Shown in pieces: positions 1 through 8,383 of a stretch of 64,000 nt of DNA (positions within the stretch are counted from its first letter, which is position 1; each line of letters opens with the position of its first letter). The notes beneath the pieces are model-generated. The model saw only the letters and a list, made by a program, of their open reading frames with translations. It did not search any database and had not been told where the DNA came from. The position numbers and the translations under genes were made by a program. The DNA comes from Bacillus sp. 1780r2a1 (GTDB lineage Bacteria > Bacillota > Bacilli > Bacillales > Bacillaceae_H), in contig CP099863.1 in the NCBI GenBank assembly GCA_024134725.1, positions 1,049,501 to 1,113,500 of the forward strand. The letters run 5' to 3'.

Positions 1-1
1 G

Positions 2-1360
2 AATGAAAAACAAACGTTTTGTCCCGAATGCGGAGAAGTTGTGAATCCTTCCAAAACAGCTACTACTGAAAGTGCACCTCCTGTTCAGAAGAAAGTAATG
101 GGATTAAAAGCAAAAGTTATCACAGCTACTGTTGTGGCTTTAGGTGCGATAGCATTTGGAGGGTTCTACATTGTTGATAAAAAGGTTATGTCACCAACTG
201 CCATTTCAGATACATTCATAGAAGCTGTTCAACATAAAGACATCAAAACGGTTAAAAAGTTTGTGAATGAAGGTCAGATTGAATTAAAAGCTAGTGATCA
301 GCAAGTTGAGCAGTTTGTTAAATATGTACATGACAATCCAAAAATGCTGACAGAAATGTCAAAAGGGTTAAAAAAGGATGCAGATGTATATGAAAATCGT
401 GTGCAAATGGCAACAGGTGATGAAGCTACCTCTTCACACGTTCAAATCGAATCTAACGGCAAGAAATGGGTCTTATTTGATCATTATACGATTCGTGTTC
501 AGCCTGCGTATGTGGAAGTAACGTCTAACTTAGAAAAAGCAGATGTTTACATTGATAATCAAAAAGTAGATACTATCAAAAATGCAGATGAATCCCAAAC
601 AGTTGGACCATTTTTACCTGGAGAACACGAAATGAAATTGTCTACAAAAGGTGATTATGGCACCGTTGAAATGAAACAAACCATTGAATCAACGGATGAC
701 GATGAAGTAACCAGTGCCGATTTTGACTGGGGAAATCATTACGTTTCGTTATACTCTGATTACTTTGACGGAACTGTATTCGTAAACGGGAAAAGTACAG
801 GTAAAACGGTTGAAGAACTTGGATACATTGGTCCGATTAATCTAGATGGATCAGTAAAAATCCATGCTGAACGAAAATTTGGTTCAAAAACAAAGAAAAC
901 ACCAGCTATCACTCTTGAAGATGATATTGAAGAAGCTGAACTTTATTTTAGCATGAGTGATAATTTTGACGAAGTAAGTATGGAAGATGATGCCTCTGAT
1001 TCAATTGACGAAGAGACAGATATTGAAGATGCCGTTCGTTCTCACTACGATTATATTACATCGGATAGCTTTGCATCAGCACATGACTTGTTCTCATCAA
1101 ACCGAAAATCGAAAGTGGATTTAAGCGACTGGAAAAAAGGGCTACAAGCAAACACCGCTGATAATGTAACGAATATCGAGGTTCTTGATGTTAGTGGAAA
1201 TGAAGCAAGAGCTTACGTTGAAATGACATCTTATGATGATAATGATGACGGAACGGAACTTGTCCAAGAGTGGGAAGGGTATTGGAGCCTTGTTAAGGAA
1301 GACGGAGAATGGAAGTTAGATAGCGCTGATCTTGAAAAAGTAGATTCGAGAGTAGAGTAA
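2..1360 (+). CDS. TcaA/YvbJ-like zinc-ribbon membrane protein (5' end outside window)
   Basis: The frame is open from base 2, so the gene starts upstream of the window. The first visible residues carry a CPECG knuckle, half of a zinc ribbon. A single membrane segment follows at about nt 110-175, and then a long acidic extracytoplasmic part of about 390 residues. This order (zinc ribbon, one TM helix, repeated TcaA-type beta domains) matches the TcaA/YvbJ family of envelope proteins. The last ~100 residues form a separate domain of the kind seen at YvbJ C-termini. The stop codon is followed after two bases by the next ATG, so the downstream glycosidase is probably translationally coupled. The exact ligand is unknown. 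A GTG at 41 is an internal codon, not the start. Confidence 0.75.
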   Translation, partial: NEKQTFCPECGEVVNPSKTATTESAPPVQKKVMGLKAKVITATVVALGAIAFGGFYIVDKKVMSPTAISDTFIEAVQHKDIKTVKKFVNEGQIELKASDQQVEQFVKYVHDNPKMLTEMSKGLKKDADVYENRVQMATGDEATSSHVQIESNGKKWVLFDHYTIRVQPAYVEVTSNLEKADVYIDNQKVDTIKNADESQTVGPFLPGEHEMKLSTKGDYGTVEMKQTIESTDDDEVTSADFDWGNHYVSLYSDYFDGTVFVNGKSTGKTVEELGYIGPINLDGSVKIHAERKFGSKTKKTPAITLEDDIEEAELYFSMSDNFDEVSMEDDASDSIDEETDIEDAVRSHYDYITSDSFASAHDLFSSNRKSKVDLSDWKKGLQANTADNVTNIEVLDVSGNEARAYVEMTSYDDNDDGTELVQEWEGYWSLVKEDGEWKLDSADLEKVDSRVE

Positions 1361-1362
1361 TA

Positions 1363-2598
1363 ATGAAAAAAAAGTATACAGCATTTTTTCTACTTATACT
1401 TATTATCGCTGCAGGTGCATTTCTAGCCTTCAACTCTTCCAATGAAAAAGCGAAACCAGCAGTGCAAAAAGAAACAAATCATCAAGTAAAGAAAACAAGT
1501 TCCGAACCTAATTCTGAAGAAGCTTTTGGTGCACAAGATGATATTGAACAGCTTGTAGCCAATATGACGGTAGATGAAAAAATTGGTCAGATGCTGGTCG
1601 TTGGTTTCCAAAGCGGTGAATTGGATGATCATGCGAAAAAAATGATTGAAGATTACCATGTTGGAGGGATTATTTTATTTGACCGAAACATGGAAAACCC
1701 AAAGCAGGTTGCTACGCTCAACCAAAACCTACAGAAGCTCGCTCGAAACCAAGAACATCACATTCCTCTAATTATTAGTGTGGACCAAGAAGGTGGTCAA
1801 ATTGTACGTATGAAGGAAAAGGTATCTCCTATTCCTGCGCAGCAAGAACTTGGCAAGCAAAGTGATGAAAATAAAGTATATGAATCTGCTTATCATAACG
1901 CGCAAGAACTTAAAGCAATGGGGTTCAACGTGAATTTCGCTCCAGTCTTAGATCTGTCTGAAACCGATACAAGATCTTTTGGAACAAATCCACAAAAAGC
2001 AGCGGTATTTAGTAAACAAGTGATAAAAGGATTTCATGATGGAAAGATAACGGGAGCGCTTAAGCACTTTCCAGGTCATGGTCGAACGACAGTTGACCCG
2101 CATGTGGAAACTTCAGATGTAAAAGCCAGTTCTCAAGAACTTGAAAACCAAGATATTTACCCATTTACAAGTATGATTCATAATGTGGATCATAACCAGT
2201 TCTTTGTGATGGTTACCCACGTGAAGTACCCAGCTTATGATAAAGAAAATCCAGCCAGTGTTTCCCCTCTTATCATAACGGATTTACTAAGAAAAAAGCT
2301 TGGCTACCAAGGGCTGGTTGTGACAGATGACTTAGAAATGGGCGCTGTAAATAAATACTTTACATATGGAGATTTAGGTGCAAAAGCTGTTGGGGCAGGC
2401 GTAGACTTATTGCTTGTGTGTCATACGCTTGAAAACCAAGAAAAAGTGTTTCGCGGAATTAAAAATGCAGTTGAAGCTGGTGAAATTTCCGAGGAGCGAT
2501 TAGATGAATCAGTTAAAAGGATTTTGAGCTACAAACAACAAGCGATGAATCAAGAAATTGCAAATCCACAAAAAGCAGAGCAGCTCGTTGGGCAGTAA
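1363..2598 (+). CDS. nagZ: Beta-N-acetylhexosaminidase, GH3 NagZ type, membrane-anchored
   Basis: This 411-residue protein has an N-terminal hydrophobic segment (residues 5-24), which may be a signal anchor, and then one GH3 catalytic domain. Visible signatures are VDQEGGQIVRM, KHFPGHG at residues 234-240 (the His-Asp acid/base loop of NagZ enzymes) and the TDDLEM nucleophile motif starting at residue 321. The family removes N-acetylglucosamine from muropeptides during cell-wall turnover. The Bacillus subtilis homologue is larger because it has a second C-terminal domain, which is absent here. The gene starts two bases after the preceding stop and ends in a strong terminator, so the two form a small operon. 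The family call is firm; the exact substrate is inferred. Confidence 0.88.
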   Translation: MKKKYTAFFLLILIIAAGAFLAFNSSNEKAKPAVQKETNHQVKKTSSEPNSEEAFGAQDDIEQLVANMTVDEKIGQMLVVGFQSGELDDHAKKMIEDYHVGGIILFDRNMENPKQVATLNQNLQKLARNQEHHIPLIISVDQEGGQIVRMKEKVSPIPAQQELGKQSDENKVYESAYHNAQELKAMGFNVNFAPVLDLSETDTRSFGTNPQKAAVFSKQVIKGFHDGKITGALKHFPGHGRTTVDPHVETSDVKASSQELENQDIYPFTSMIHNVDHNQFFVMVTHVKYPAYDKENPASVSPLIITDLLRKKLGYQGLVVTDDLEMGAVNKYFTYGDLGAKAVGAGVDLLLVCHTLENQEKVFRGIKNAVEAGEISEERLDESVKRILSYKQQAMNQEIANPQKAEQLVGQ

Positions 2599-2606
2599 CC
2601 AAAGAA

Positions 2607-2640
2607 GAAGTCAGGCCAAATTCGGCCTGACTTCATTTCT
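2607..2640 (+). terminator. Intrinsic terminator after nagZ-like gene
   Basis: An 11-bp perfect stem (2607-2617 with 2624-2634) has a 6-nt loop and is followed by a T-rich stretch. Confidence 0.85.
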
Positions 2641-2700
2641 TTCTCACAACTTTATGCTATATATGTAAGTACAAAAGAGAGAAAGGGCATGGAGGGAAAA

Positions 2701-4050
2701 ATGAAGGCTAGCGAAGATTCCAAGAAGTCAATCTATAAAACAATTTGGCGCTGGCATTTTTATGCGGGGATTTTAATTGCGCCATTTCTTATTGTGTTGG
2801 CAATTACGGGCGGCATTTATTTGTTTAAGCCGCAAATTGAACAGGCTTTATACGGTGAATATTATACGGTAGAAGCACAGGGTGAAAAGGTGGCGGCAAC
2901 TGAACAGATTGATGCCGTAAAAAATGAATACCCGAACGCAATGGTTACAAAGTTTCGTCCTGGAGAGAATAATACGCGCTCAAGCGAGGTGTGGATTTCA
3001 ACAAACGAAGTGACGAAAACAGTGTTTGTGAATCCTTACGATGGCTCGATCATCGGGGAACTTGACGCAAATGACCGAATTATGGATAAGATTGAAGAGA
3101 TTCACGGGGAGTTGATGGCAGGAACTGTCGGCGACCGAATTGTGGAGCTTGTTGCCTGTTGGGCGATTGTTCTGCTTGTAACGGGGTTATTTTTATGGTT
3201 TCCACGCAAGAAGAAAAAAACGCTCGGAGGCACAGTTATTCCGCGCTTTCATAAAGGAAAGTATACGCTTCGCCGAGACCTTCATGCAGTTCCAGGCTTT
3301 TGGATCGCAGGAGGCATGTTTTTCTTAATTATGACTGGGTTACCGTGGTCAGGCTTTTGGGGTACAAACTTTCAGATTTTAGCTACGAATTCAGGAGAAG
3401 GTTATCCCCCTTCGGTTTGGGTAGGTAACGCCCCGGCTTCAGATGTAAAAACAAAAGAAATTGCAGAGGTACCTTGGGCTGCTGAGAATTTAGATGTTCC
3501 GCTGTCAACTATTAATGGACTTATCCCAGTTTCTATCGATAAAGTGATTGAAACAGCGGACCGGGAAGGTTTGTATCCTGGTTATACGGTTATCATTCCA
3601 AGCAAGACAGATGGAGTTTATACTATTTCATCCTTTCCGCCAAAGGCAAAGGATGAAGTTACGATGCATATTGATCAGTATTCAGGTGCCGTATTAGCTG
3701 ACTATCGCTACGACAACTACGGCTGGCTTGGAAAAACAATTGCATTTGGGATTACGCTTCATAAAGGAACGGAATTTGGACTTATCAATCAGCTCGTTAG
3801 CGCACTTATTTGCTTAGGAATTGTATTACTTGCTGTAAGCGGCTTTTATTTGTGGCTGAAGAGAAAGCCGAAAAAAGAACTGGGAGCGCCAAAGGCACCA
3901 AGTATTCGTAAGATGAAAGCTTTCTTGGCTATCATGATTGTATTAGGTATTATTTTTCCACTCGTTGGGTTATCACTAATTGTAATTTGGCTTATAGATG
4001 TATTAGTTATTCGAAATATTCCAGTGCTCAAAGCGTTTTTAAACGCTTAA
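2701..4050 (+). CDS. PepSY-associated transmembrane protein
   Basis: This integral membrane protein of ~449 residues has four main membrane helices plus a hydrophobic C-terminus. It has the RWHFYAGI helix at the N-terminus, an HGELMAG segment, an LRRDLHAVPGFW helix and an LHKGTEFG segment, all characteristic of the PepSY_TM family. Extracytoplasmic PepSY-like parts lie between the helices. The conserved His residues on helix ends suggest metal or haem handling, but this is inference. The ATG at 2701 has GGAGGG five bases upstream; an in-frame ATG at 2689 has a weaker, too-close site, so 2701 is preferred. The gene is followed 18 bases later by a YtkA-like lipoprotein, a common pairing in Bacillus. 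Confidence 0.82.
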   Translation: MKASEDSKKSIYKTIWRWHFYAGILIAPFLIVLAITGGIYLFKPQIEQALYGEYYTVEAQGEKVAATEQIDAVKNEYPNAMVTKFRPGENNTRSSEVWISTNEVTKTVFVNPYDGSIIGELDANDRIMDKIEEIHGELMAGTVGDRIVELVACWAIVLLVTGLFLWFPRKKKKTLGGTVIPRFHKGKYTLRRDLHAVPGFWIAGGMFFLIMTGLPWSGFWGTNFQILATNSGEGYPPSVWVGNAPASDVKTKEIAEVPWAAENLDVPLSTINGLIPVSIDKVIETADREGLYPGYTVIIPSKTDGVYTISSFPPKAKDEVTMHIDQYSGAVLADYRYDNYGWLGKTIAFGITLHKGTEFGLINQLVSALICLGIVLLAVSGFYLWLKRKPKKELGAPKAPSIRKMKAFLAIMIVLGIIFPLVGLSLIVIWLIDVLVIRNIPVLKAFLNA

Positions 4051-4068
4051 GAAAGGAGCAAAAATTCA

Positions 4069-4533
4069 ATGAAAAAGTTAATTTCTGTGCTCATCTTAAG
4101 CATAAGCGCACTCAGTGCATGTTCGCTAAAAGAAGATGCAGCTTCTTTATACAAGGCAGAAGAGCCGCTGGCAGCAACAATCACTTTGCCTGAGGAGATG
4201 CACCCAAATGAACAACAAATTATTCACGTTTCGTTTACACAAGATAATAAACAAGTTAATGAAGTAGATATGCTTCATGTTCAGATTCAAAAGAAAGATG
4301 AGCCAAAACTAAATGATGATGTATTAGTAAAGCCTTTGAGTGATGGTGTCTATAAAGTAAAGAGCACACTGACAGAAAGCGGACTCTATAACATTACAGT
4401 TCATGCAGCGAATAACAACTCAACGATTATGCCCACAGAGCAGTTTGTTGTGGGTGAACTGTCTGAAAAAGATCTGAAGTCTATTCAGGAAGGGAAATCG
4501 AAATCGTCAGGTCATCATGAACATCACCATTAA
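4069..4533 (+). CDS. YtkA/FixH-like lipoprotein with His-rich tail
   Basis: This is a 154-residue exported lipoprotein. The signal peptide ends in a lipobox (LSAC, Cys at residue 18). The body is a small beta-sandwich resembling the YtkA-like domain, with features such as HVQIQKKDE and GLYNITVHA. The last residues are SGHHEHHH, a likely metal-binding tail. The site AAGGAGC lies well placed before the ATG. It is the second gene of a two-gene operon with the PepSY membrane protein, and a hairpin follows directly. The pairing suggests a role in envelope copper or other metal handling, but nothing in the sequence fixes the metal. Confidence 0.72.
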   Translation: MKKLISVLILSISALSACSLKEDAASLYKAEEPLAATITLPEEMHPNEQQIIHVSFTQDNKQVNEVDMLHVQIQKKDEPKLNDDVLVKPLSDGVYKVKSTLTESGLYNITVHAANNNSTIMPTEQFVVGELSEKDLKSIQEGKSKSSGHHEHHH

Positions 4534-4541
4534 TTGAGACT

Positions 4542-4573
4542 CCTATGAGCAGCTTTGTTCATAGGGCTTTTTC
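4542..4573 (+). terminator. Terminator after YtkA-like gene
   Basis: A CCTATGA/TCATAGG 7-bp stem is followed by a short run of T residues. Confidence 0.65.
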
Positions 4574-4836
4574 GATTGAAGAGATAAAGAATGAAATCTG
4601 AAAAAGGTTGTAAAATCCTCTAAATTGAACACCAAATGTGCAGTTACAATCCTTTTAGGCATTTATTTTGGTACCAATAGATGTGGGAAAATTCGACAAA
4701 CAGTACATGTTTTTTATATAGTTTTATAGTTTAAGGTAATTAGTATGTAGATAAATCAAGAAGCGGAAAATTGAATTTAAAGGAAAAAACATAGGTATTA
4801 AGGATTAAATATATCGTCTAATCGTCTGAAAATCTG

Positions 4837-4842
4837 TATAAT
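4837..4842 (+). promoter_or_regulatory. Probable -10 box for the diguanylate cyclase gene
   Basis: A perfect TATAAT lies about 130 bases before the ATG at 4971. No good TTGACA-like box is visible 17 bases upstream. The rest of the 4574-4970 gap is AT-rich and holds no gene that I can support. Confidence 0.4.
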
Positions 4843-4970
4843 AAGAAAAAAGTATTAGAAACAGAGGCGAGAATTCTAGGCATCTATTGGAACTTTCTTT
4901 GTTTTATTGTACTTTAAATTCGACTATTTTTAGAGAAGTGTCACGAATAGACAACTACTGGAGGAACATT

Positions 4971-6974
4971 ATGTATAATGAAGGATCTTTTCGGTTTTTC
5001 TTTGATAATATGAAGCAACTTGTATTTTTAATGGAAGTAAGAGAAGACGAATTTTATTATAAAAATATGAACCAATCAGCTATTGAAATTTATGGACGAG
5101 AACTGATTGGACAGCCTCTAAAAAAGCTTACCAATAAAGTGTTATATGAGTATATTGTGCATTACTATCAAATTGTCAAAGAAACAAAAGAACCGACTAC
5201 GTATCGAGACGTGAACATTTTTAACAAGAGTAAAGAAGCATATGAAACAGCATTAACGCCAATATGGGATCAAGAAGAGCAAACGATGTATATACTAGCT
5301 GTTACGAGTCACATCAATAACCAGCGTGAAAAAGAAGAAAATTTTGCTTTAATTGAATCATTTCTAGAACACACCTCCGATACCATCATCATCTTTTCAG
5401 CGGATGAAACCGTTTTACGTGTTAACGCAGCTTTTGAGCATATGTTTGGTTTCAATAGAAGCGAAGTAATTGGAATGAAGCATTCTGAACTTCCTGTCCT
5501 TTCAAAAGACGTTTGTTATCAATCTCAAACGGTTCCAGCAAAAGTTCGAGCAGGACAATCGATGACAATTAATGAAGAAATGAGAATCACAAAGGATGGA
5601 CAAGCAATTCCTGTTTCGATTAACTATTCACCCATCTATAATTCTAGAGGAGAAGTTGTAGCATATTCGTCGATTTACCGTGACATTACACCTCTAAAGC
5701 AACTAGAAGCAGAGGTTGAAAAAGGAAAAGAAAAATATAAATCGCTTTTTACGCACCACAATAGCGGAGTGTGTATTGTTGATTTAAACGGACAGCTAAT
5801 TAAAGTAAACGAGGCGCTCGAAAAAATGACCGGCCATTCCGCTGAGCAGCTAAAAAGTTTATCTTATCACATGCTTATTAAAAAATTTAGCGTTGTTTTT
5901 CATACAGATAAACATTCCAATATTTTTGACGGTGAAACCCATCGAGGCGAAATTACGATGCGCAATGAGGGTGGCGAAAAGATGTTTGTAACCTATAGTA
6001 TTGTTCCAATCGTAGTGGACGAAAATGTAACCGGATTATTCATTGTTTTACAGGACCATACGAAAGAAACCGAGGCAACAATGCTGTTAACAAAAACGAT
6101 GAAAGATCTTGAAAATATGAAGCACGCGTTAGATGAATCAGCCATTGTCGTTTCGGTAAATAAAGAAGGATACGTTACGTACGTCAATGATATGTTTGTG
6201 GATATATCCGGTTATTCAGAAGATGAGGCTATTGGTTCATACTATGGAGATGTGGGGCTTAACACTGAACACGAAGAGCTTCTTCGTACCATTCGAGGAG
6301 GAAGCGTGTGGCGCGGGGAAGTGGCTAATCGGAATAAATATGGTCAGATTTATTGGGTGTATAAAGCCGTGGTACCGTTGAAAAACCTTGAGGGTGATAT
6401 CGTTGAGTATATTTCTGTGCATACGGATATTACTGAGCGCAAGCATATGGAAAACCAGCTCCATTTTGAAGCATTTCACGACGGGCTAACGAAACTTCCG
6501 AACCGTGAAATGCTTTACCAAAATGTAAACAAAGCCATTAGCAAAGGAACACCAGGATTCGTGTTGCTCTTCTTAGACTGCGATAACTTCAAGCAAATTA
6601 ATGATACGTATGGCCATCAAGTAGGGGATGAGTTTTTAATTAAGTATTCCCAGCATTTACAAAAAACGATTCGCAGCACAGACGCTATTTATCGACTTGG
6701 CGGTGACGAATTTATCATCGTGCTTCAAGATACGAACCCACTAAAAGAAGATCAAGTGCATAAGCTTATCCAGCGTATTCAAGAGAACCTTCAAAAACTT
6801 TGGCAAGTAGATAAATATGAGCTTAACGTTACCACGACCATTGGAGTTGCGATGTATCCAACGGATGGCACTACGGTACAAGAGCTGATTGAATGCGCTG
6901 ATATTGCTCTATACGAAGGAAAACGTGCTGGCAAAAATAACGTTACGCTATACGATGATGAACAGCTAGAATAG
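4971..6974 (+). CDS. Diguanylate cyclase with four PAS domains (GGDEF)
   Basis: This 667-residue soluble protein makes cyclic di-GMP. Four PAS-type sensor domains are visible, at roughly residues 8-120, 125-240, 258-365 and 380-495, the last followed by a PAC-like segment (HTDITERK). The C-terminal cyclase domain has an intact GGDEF at 577-581. An RxxD inhibitory I-site (R568, D571) sits exactly five residues before it, so product inhibition is expected. No EAL domain follows. The ATG at 4971 is chosen because GGAGG lies six bases upstream; the frame extends further 5' without a ribosome site. No membrane helix is seen, so signals must be cytoplasmic. The gene is monocistronic, ending in a strong terminator. 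Confidence 0.9.
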   Translation: MYNEGSFRFFFDNMKQLVFLMEVREDEFYYKNMNQSAIEIYGRELIGQPLKKLTNKVLYEYIVHYYQIVKETKEPTTYRDVNIFNKSKEAYETALTPIWDQEEQTMYILAVTSHINNQREKEENFALIESFLEHTSDTIIIFSADETVLRVNAAFEHMFGFNRSEVIGMKHSELPVLSKDVCYQSQTVPAKVRAGQSMTINEEMRITKDGQAIPVSINYSPIYNSRGEVVAYSSIYRDITPLKQLEAEVEKGKEKYKSLFTHHNSGVCIVDLNGQLIKVNEALEKMTGHSAEQLKSLSYHMLIKKFSVVFHTDKHSNIFDGETHRGEITMRNEGGEKMFVTYSIVPIVVDENVTGLFIVLQDHTKETEATMLLTKTMKDLENMKHALDESAIVVSVNKEGYVTYVNDMFVDISGYSEDEAIGSYYGDVGLNTEHEELLRTIRGGSVWRGEVANRNKYGQIYWVYKAVVPLKNLEGDIVEYISVHTDITERKHMENQLHFEAFHDGLTKLPNREMLYQNVNKAISKGTPGFVLLFLDCDNFKQINDTYGHQVGDEFLIKYSQHLQKTIRSTDAIYRLGGDEFIIVLQDTNPLKEDQVHKLIQRIQENLQKLWQVDKYELNVTTTIGVAMYPTDGTTVQELIECADIALYEGKRAGKNNVTLYDDEQLE

Positions 6975-6980
6975 AGAATA

Positions 6981-7015
6981 AAAAGCAAGAAGTACAAGGA
7001 CTTCTTGCTTTTTTT
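6981..7015 (+). terminator. Intrinsic terminator after diguanylate cyclase
   Basis: GCAAGAAGT pairs with ACTTCTTGC around a 6-nt loop, followed by seven T residues. Confidence 0.92.
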
Positions 7016-7163
7016 GTGCTAATGCTGTCGAATGGTGTGAATGTGTCAAGTTTTATATCTTTATAGGAGCTTTTGTAGAAAGCATTTCCCTTTTTTGTTA
7101 AAACCTTCATAATAAGTTTAAACAACTAAATATTCGGAAAAAACAGTGAAGGGAGAGAGAAAA

Positions 7164-7289
7164 ATGAAGGAAAAGAATGAGTTAACGTTAGAGGATTTTA
7201 TTACAGAGGATCAGTTTGATTTGGATATATATTTAGACTATCTCTTAAAGCAATCGCGCTATCAACCGCCAATTGAATCAGTGGGTTGA
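7164..7289 (+). CDS. Small acidic protein, 41 residues, unknown
   Basis: A short frame starts with ATG after a GGGAGAGA ribosome site and encodes a 41-residue acidic peptide rich in Asp, Glu, Leu and Tyr, ending in PPIESVG. There is no signal peptide or membrane helix. It stands alone between a terminator and the acetyltransferase leader. I do not recognise a family. The good ribosome site and start codon are the only support, so it may be a real small protein or chance. Confidence 0.4.
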   Translation: MKEKNELTLEDFITEDQFDLDIYLDYLLKQSRYQPPIESVG

Positions 7290-7410
7290 AAGGGACAGGT
7301 TATTAAAAAAGCAGATGAGAATTTAAAATAACTGTTAAAAAATAGTTATCTATGCTACTATTAGTCTGAATATTTAAAATAAATGTAGTTTTGTAAAGGA
7401 GGCGTTCATT

Positions 7411-7467
7411 ATGACAAATACGTATATTGTTATTTTTGCAATGAAACAGGAGGGAACGTCTGCCTAA
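7411..7467 (+). CDS. Candidate 18-residue leader peptide
   Basis: A very short frame encodes MTNTYIVIFAMKQEGTSA. It is preceded by an excellent ribosome site (AAAGGAGG, 7395-7402) eight bases before the ATG. It ends 37 bases before the acetyltransferase ATG, and its last codons lie inside the first arm of a hairpin. The hydrophobic IVIFAM run recalls the stalling segments of leader peptides that regulate Bacillus resistance genes. That similarity is a pattern judgement, not a demonstrated homology. Confidence 0.5.
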   Translation: MTNTYIVIFAMKQEGTSA

Positions 7468-7499
7468 ACGTATACGTTCCCTTATTATGAAAGGGGAAC
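7452..7499 (+). promoter_or_regulatory. Competing hairpins: candidate attenuator of the GNAT gene
   Basis: Three related segments can pair in two exclusive ways. GGGAACGT (7452-7459) pairs with ACGTTCCC (7474-7481). The same second segment, as GTTCCC (7476-7481), can instead pair with GGGAAC (7494-7499), which covers the Shine-Dalgarno sequence of the acetyltransferase. The first arm lies in the leader-peptide frame, so the position of a translating or stalled ribosome would decide which hairpin forms. Confidence 0.5.
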
Positions 7500-7504
7500 A
7501 AAGA

Positions 7505-7957
7505 ATGAAGCAATCTATTGAATTAGTCGAAATTAATGAAAAGAATTGGTATGAATGTTGCCAACTAGAAGTGATGGAATCGCAGAAAGAGTTTATGGAA
7601 AGCAACGCGGTTTCTATTTTACAGTCTAGGTTTGAGCCAACTTTAAAAGCATATGCTATTCATTTTGAAAATAGAATTGTTGGTTTTCTAATGTATAATT
7701 CCGTCATGGAAGAGCTTGATGCCTACTGGATCTATCGCATTATGATTGACCAGCATTTTCAAGGGCAAGGAATTGGTAGGTTAGCCACTGAACTGATGCT
7801 TGAACAGATGAAAGAGCTCTCAAGCGTAACAAAGGTAGTGGTAGGCTATCATCCAAGCAACGAAAGAGCGCACCATCTCTATGAATCGCTTGGATTCATT
7901 GATGAAGGAGAACGCTTTGGACGCGAAATGGCGGTTGTAAAATATATTGCACGTTAA
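7505..7957 (+). CDS. GNAT family N-acetyltransferase
   Basis: This is a 150-residue single-domain acetyltransferase of the GNAT fold. The acetyl-CoA binding motif A is visible as IDQHFQGQGIGRLATELML. It is followed by the motif B region HPSNERAHHLYESLGF, where the Tyr is the usual general acid. The substrate is unknown; the family includes spermidine, ribosomal-protein and drug acetyltransferases. The ATG at 7505 is chosen over the in-frame ATG at 7487 because only 7505 has a ribosome site (AAAGGGG) at a proper distance. That site is part of a hairpin that may regulate translation. A long hairpin follows the stop. Confidence 0.83.
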   Translation: MKQSIELVEINEKNWYECCQLEVMESQKEFMESNAVSILQSRFEPTLKAYAIHFENRIVGFLMYNSVMEELDAYWIYRIMIDQHFQGQGIGRLATELMLEQMKELSSVTKVVVGYHPSNERAHHLYESLGFIDEGERFGREMAVVKYIAR

Positions 7958-7961
7958 GAAT

Positions 7962-7999
7962 TAGAAGAGGAGTTGGGCACTGGCCCAGCTCCTCTTCTA
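7962..7999 (+). terminator. Long hairpin after GNAT gene
   Basis: A ~17-bp stem with one G-T wobble (7962-7978 with 7983-7999) and a 4-nt loop. It lacks a T tract, so it may stabilise the mRNA end rather than terminate. Confidence 0.55.
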
Positions 8000-8037
8000 T
8001 CGTTAGGGGTAAATTAAATTAGAAGATTAAACATAAG

Positions 8038-8074
8038 AAAAAACATGAAGAGAATAGATCTCTTCATGTTTTTT
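8038..8074 (-). terminator. Bidirectional terminator
   Basis: A 15-bp A/T-flanked stem (8038-8052 with 8060-8074) provides T runs on both strands. It directly abuts the stop codon of the minus-strand membrane gene and can also stop plus-strand readthrough. Confidence 0.85.
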
Positions 8075-8292
8075 TACAGCATAATTGCTGCTAATATGAT
8101 GAGCCCAAGCGTCACAGCATTAATACTCATCTTGAATTTATCACCTTTTTTAATAGCTGAAAACAGCTCAAATGCGATAATAACTGCTAGAATGACTAAC
8201 GCAATCCACAGCGGCAGATTAAAGAAATAAACACTTAAAATAATGACAGCATAAATAATACTTAAAAACATGCTTTTCTTTGCTTCGGTCAT
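8074..8292 (-). CDS. Small membrane protein, 72 residues
   Basis: This short protein has three hydrophobic stretches (residues about 8-23, 26-45 and 55-72) separated by a brief basic loop (KKGDKFKMS). The start is supported by AAGGAG seven bases before the ATG, and a strong terminator abuts the stop, so this strand is the real one rather than the overlapping plus-strand frame. The function is unknown. It is monocistronic and likely sits in the cytoplasmic membrane. Confidence 0.65.
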   Translation of the reverse strand: MTEAKKSMFLSIIYAVIILSVYFFNLPLWIALVILAVIIAFELFSAIKKGDKFKMSINAVTLGLIILAAIML

Positions 8293-8383
8293 AAGAAAGC
8301 TCCTTAGTGGTTATGTATAATAGATATTCCTATTAAAAAATTTACCATCTTTAGAGGAATTATTCAAATTTCTAGAAGAACTT

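Noticed and set aside
7303-7605. 100-codon minus-strand frame across the acetyltransferase leader
   Set aside because: No ribosome site, low-complexity hydrophobic composition, and it overlaps a well-supported leader and GNAT start on the other strand.
8045-8230. 61-codon plus-strand frame overlapping the small membrane protein
   Set aside because: The minus-strand frame has the ribosome site and abutting terminator; this frame starts inside the terminator stem.
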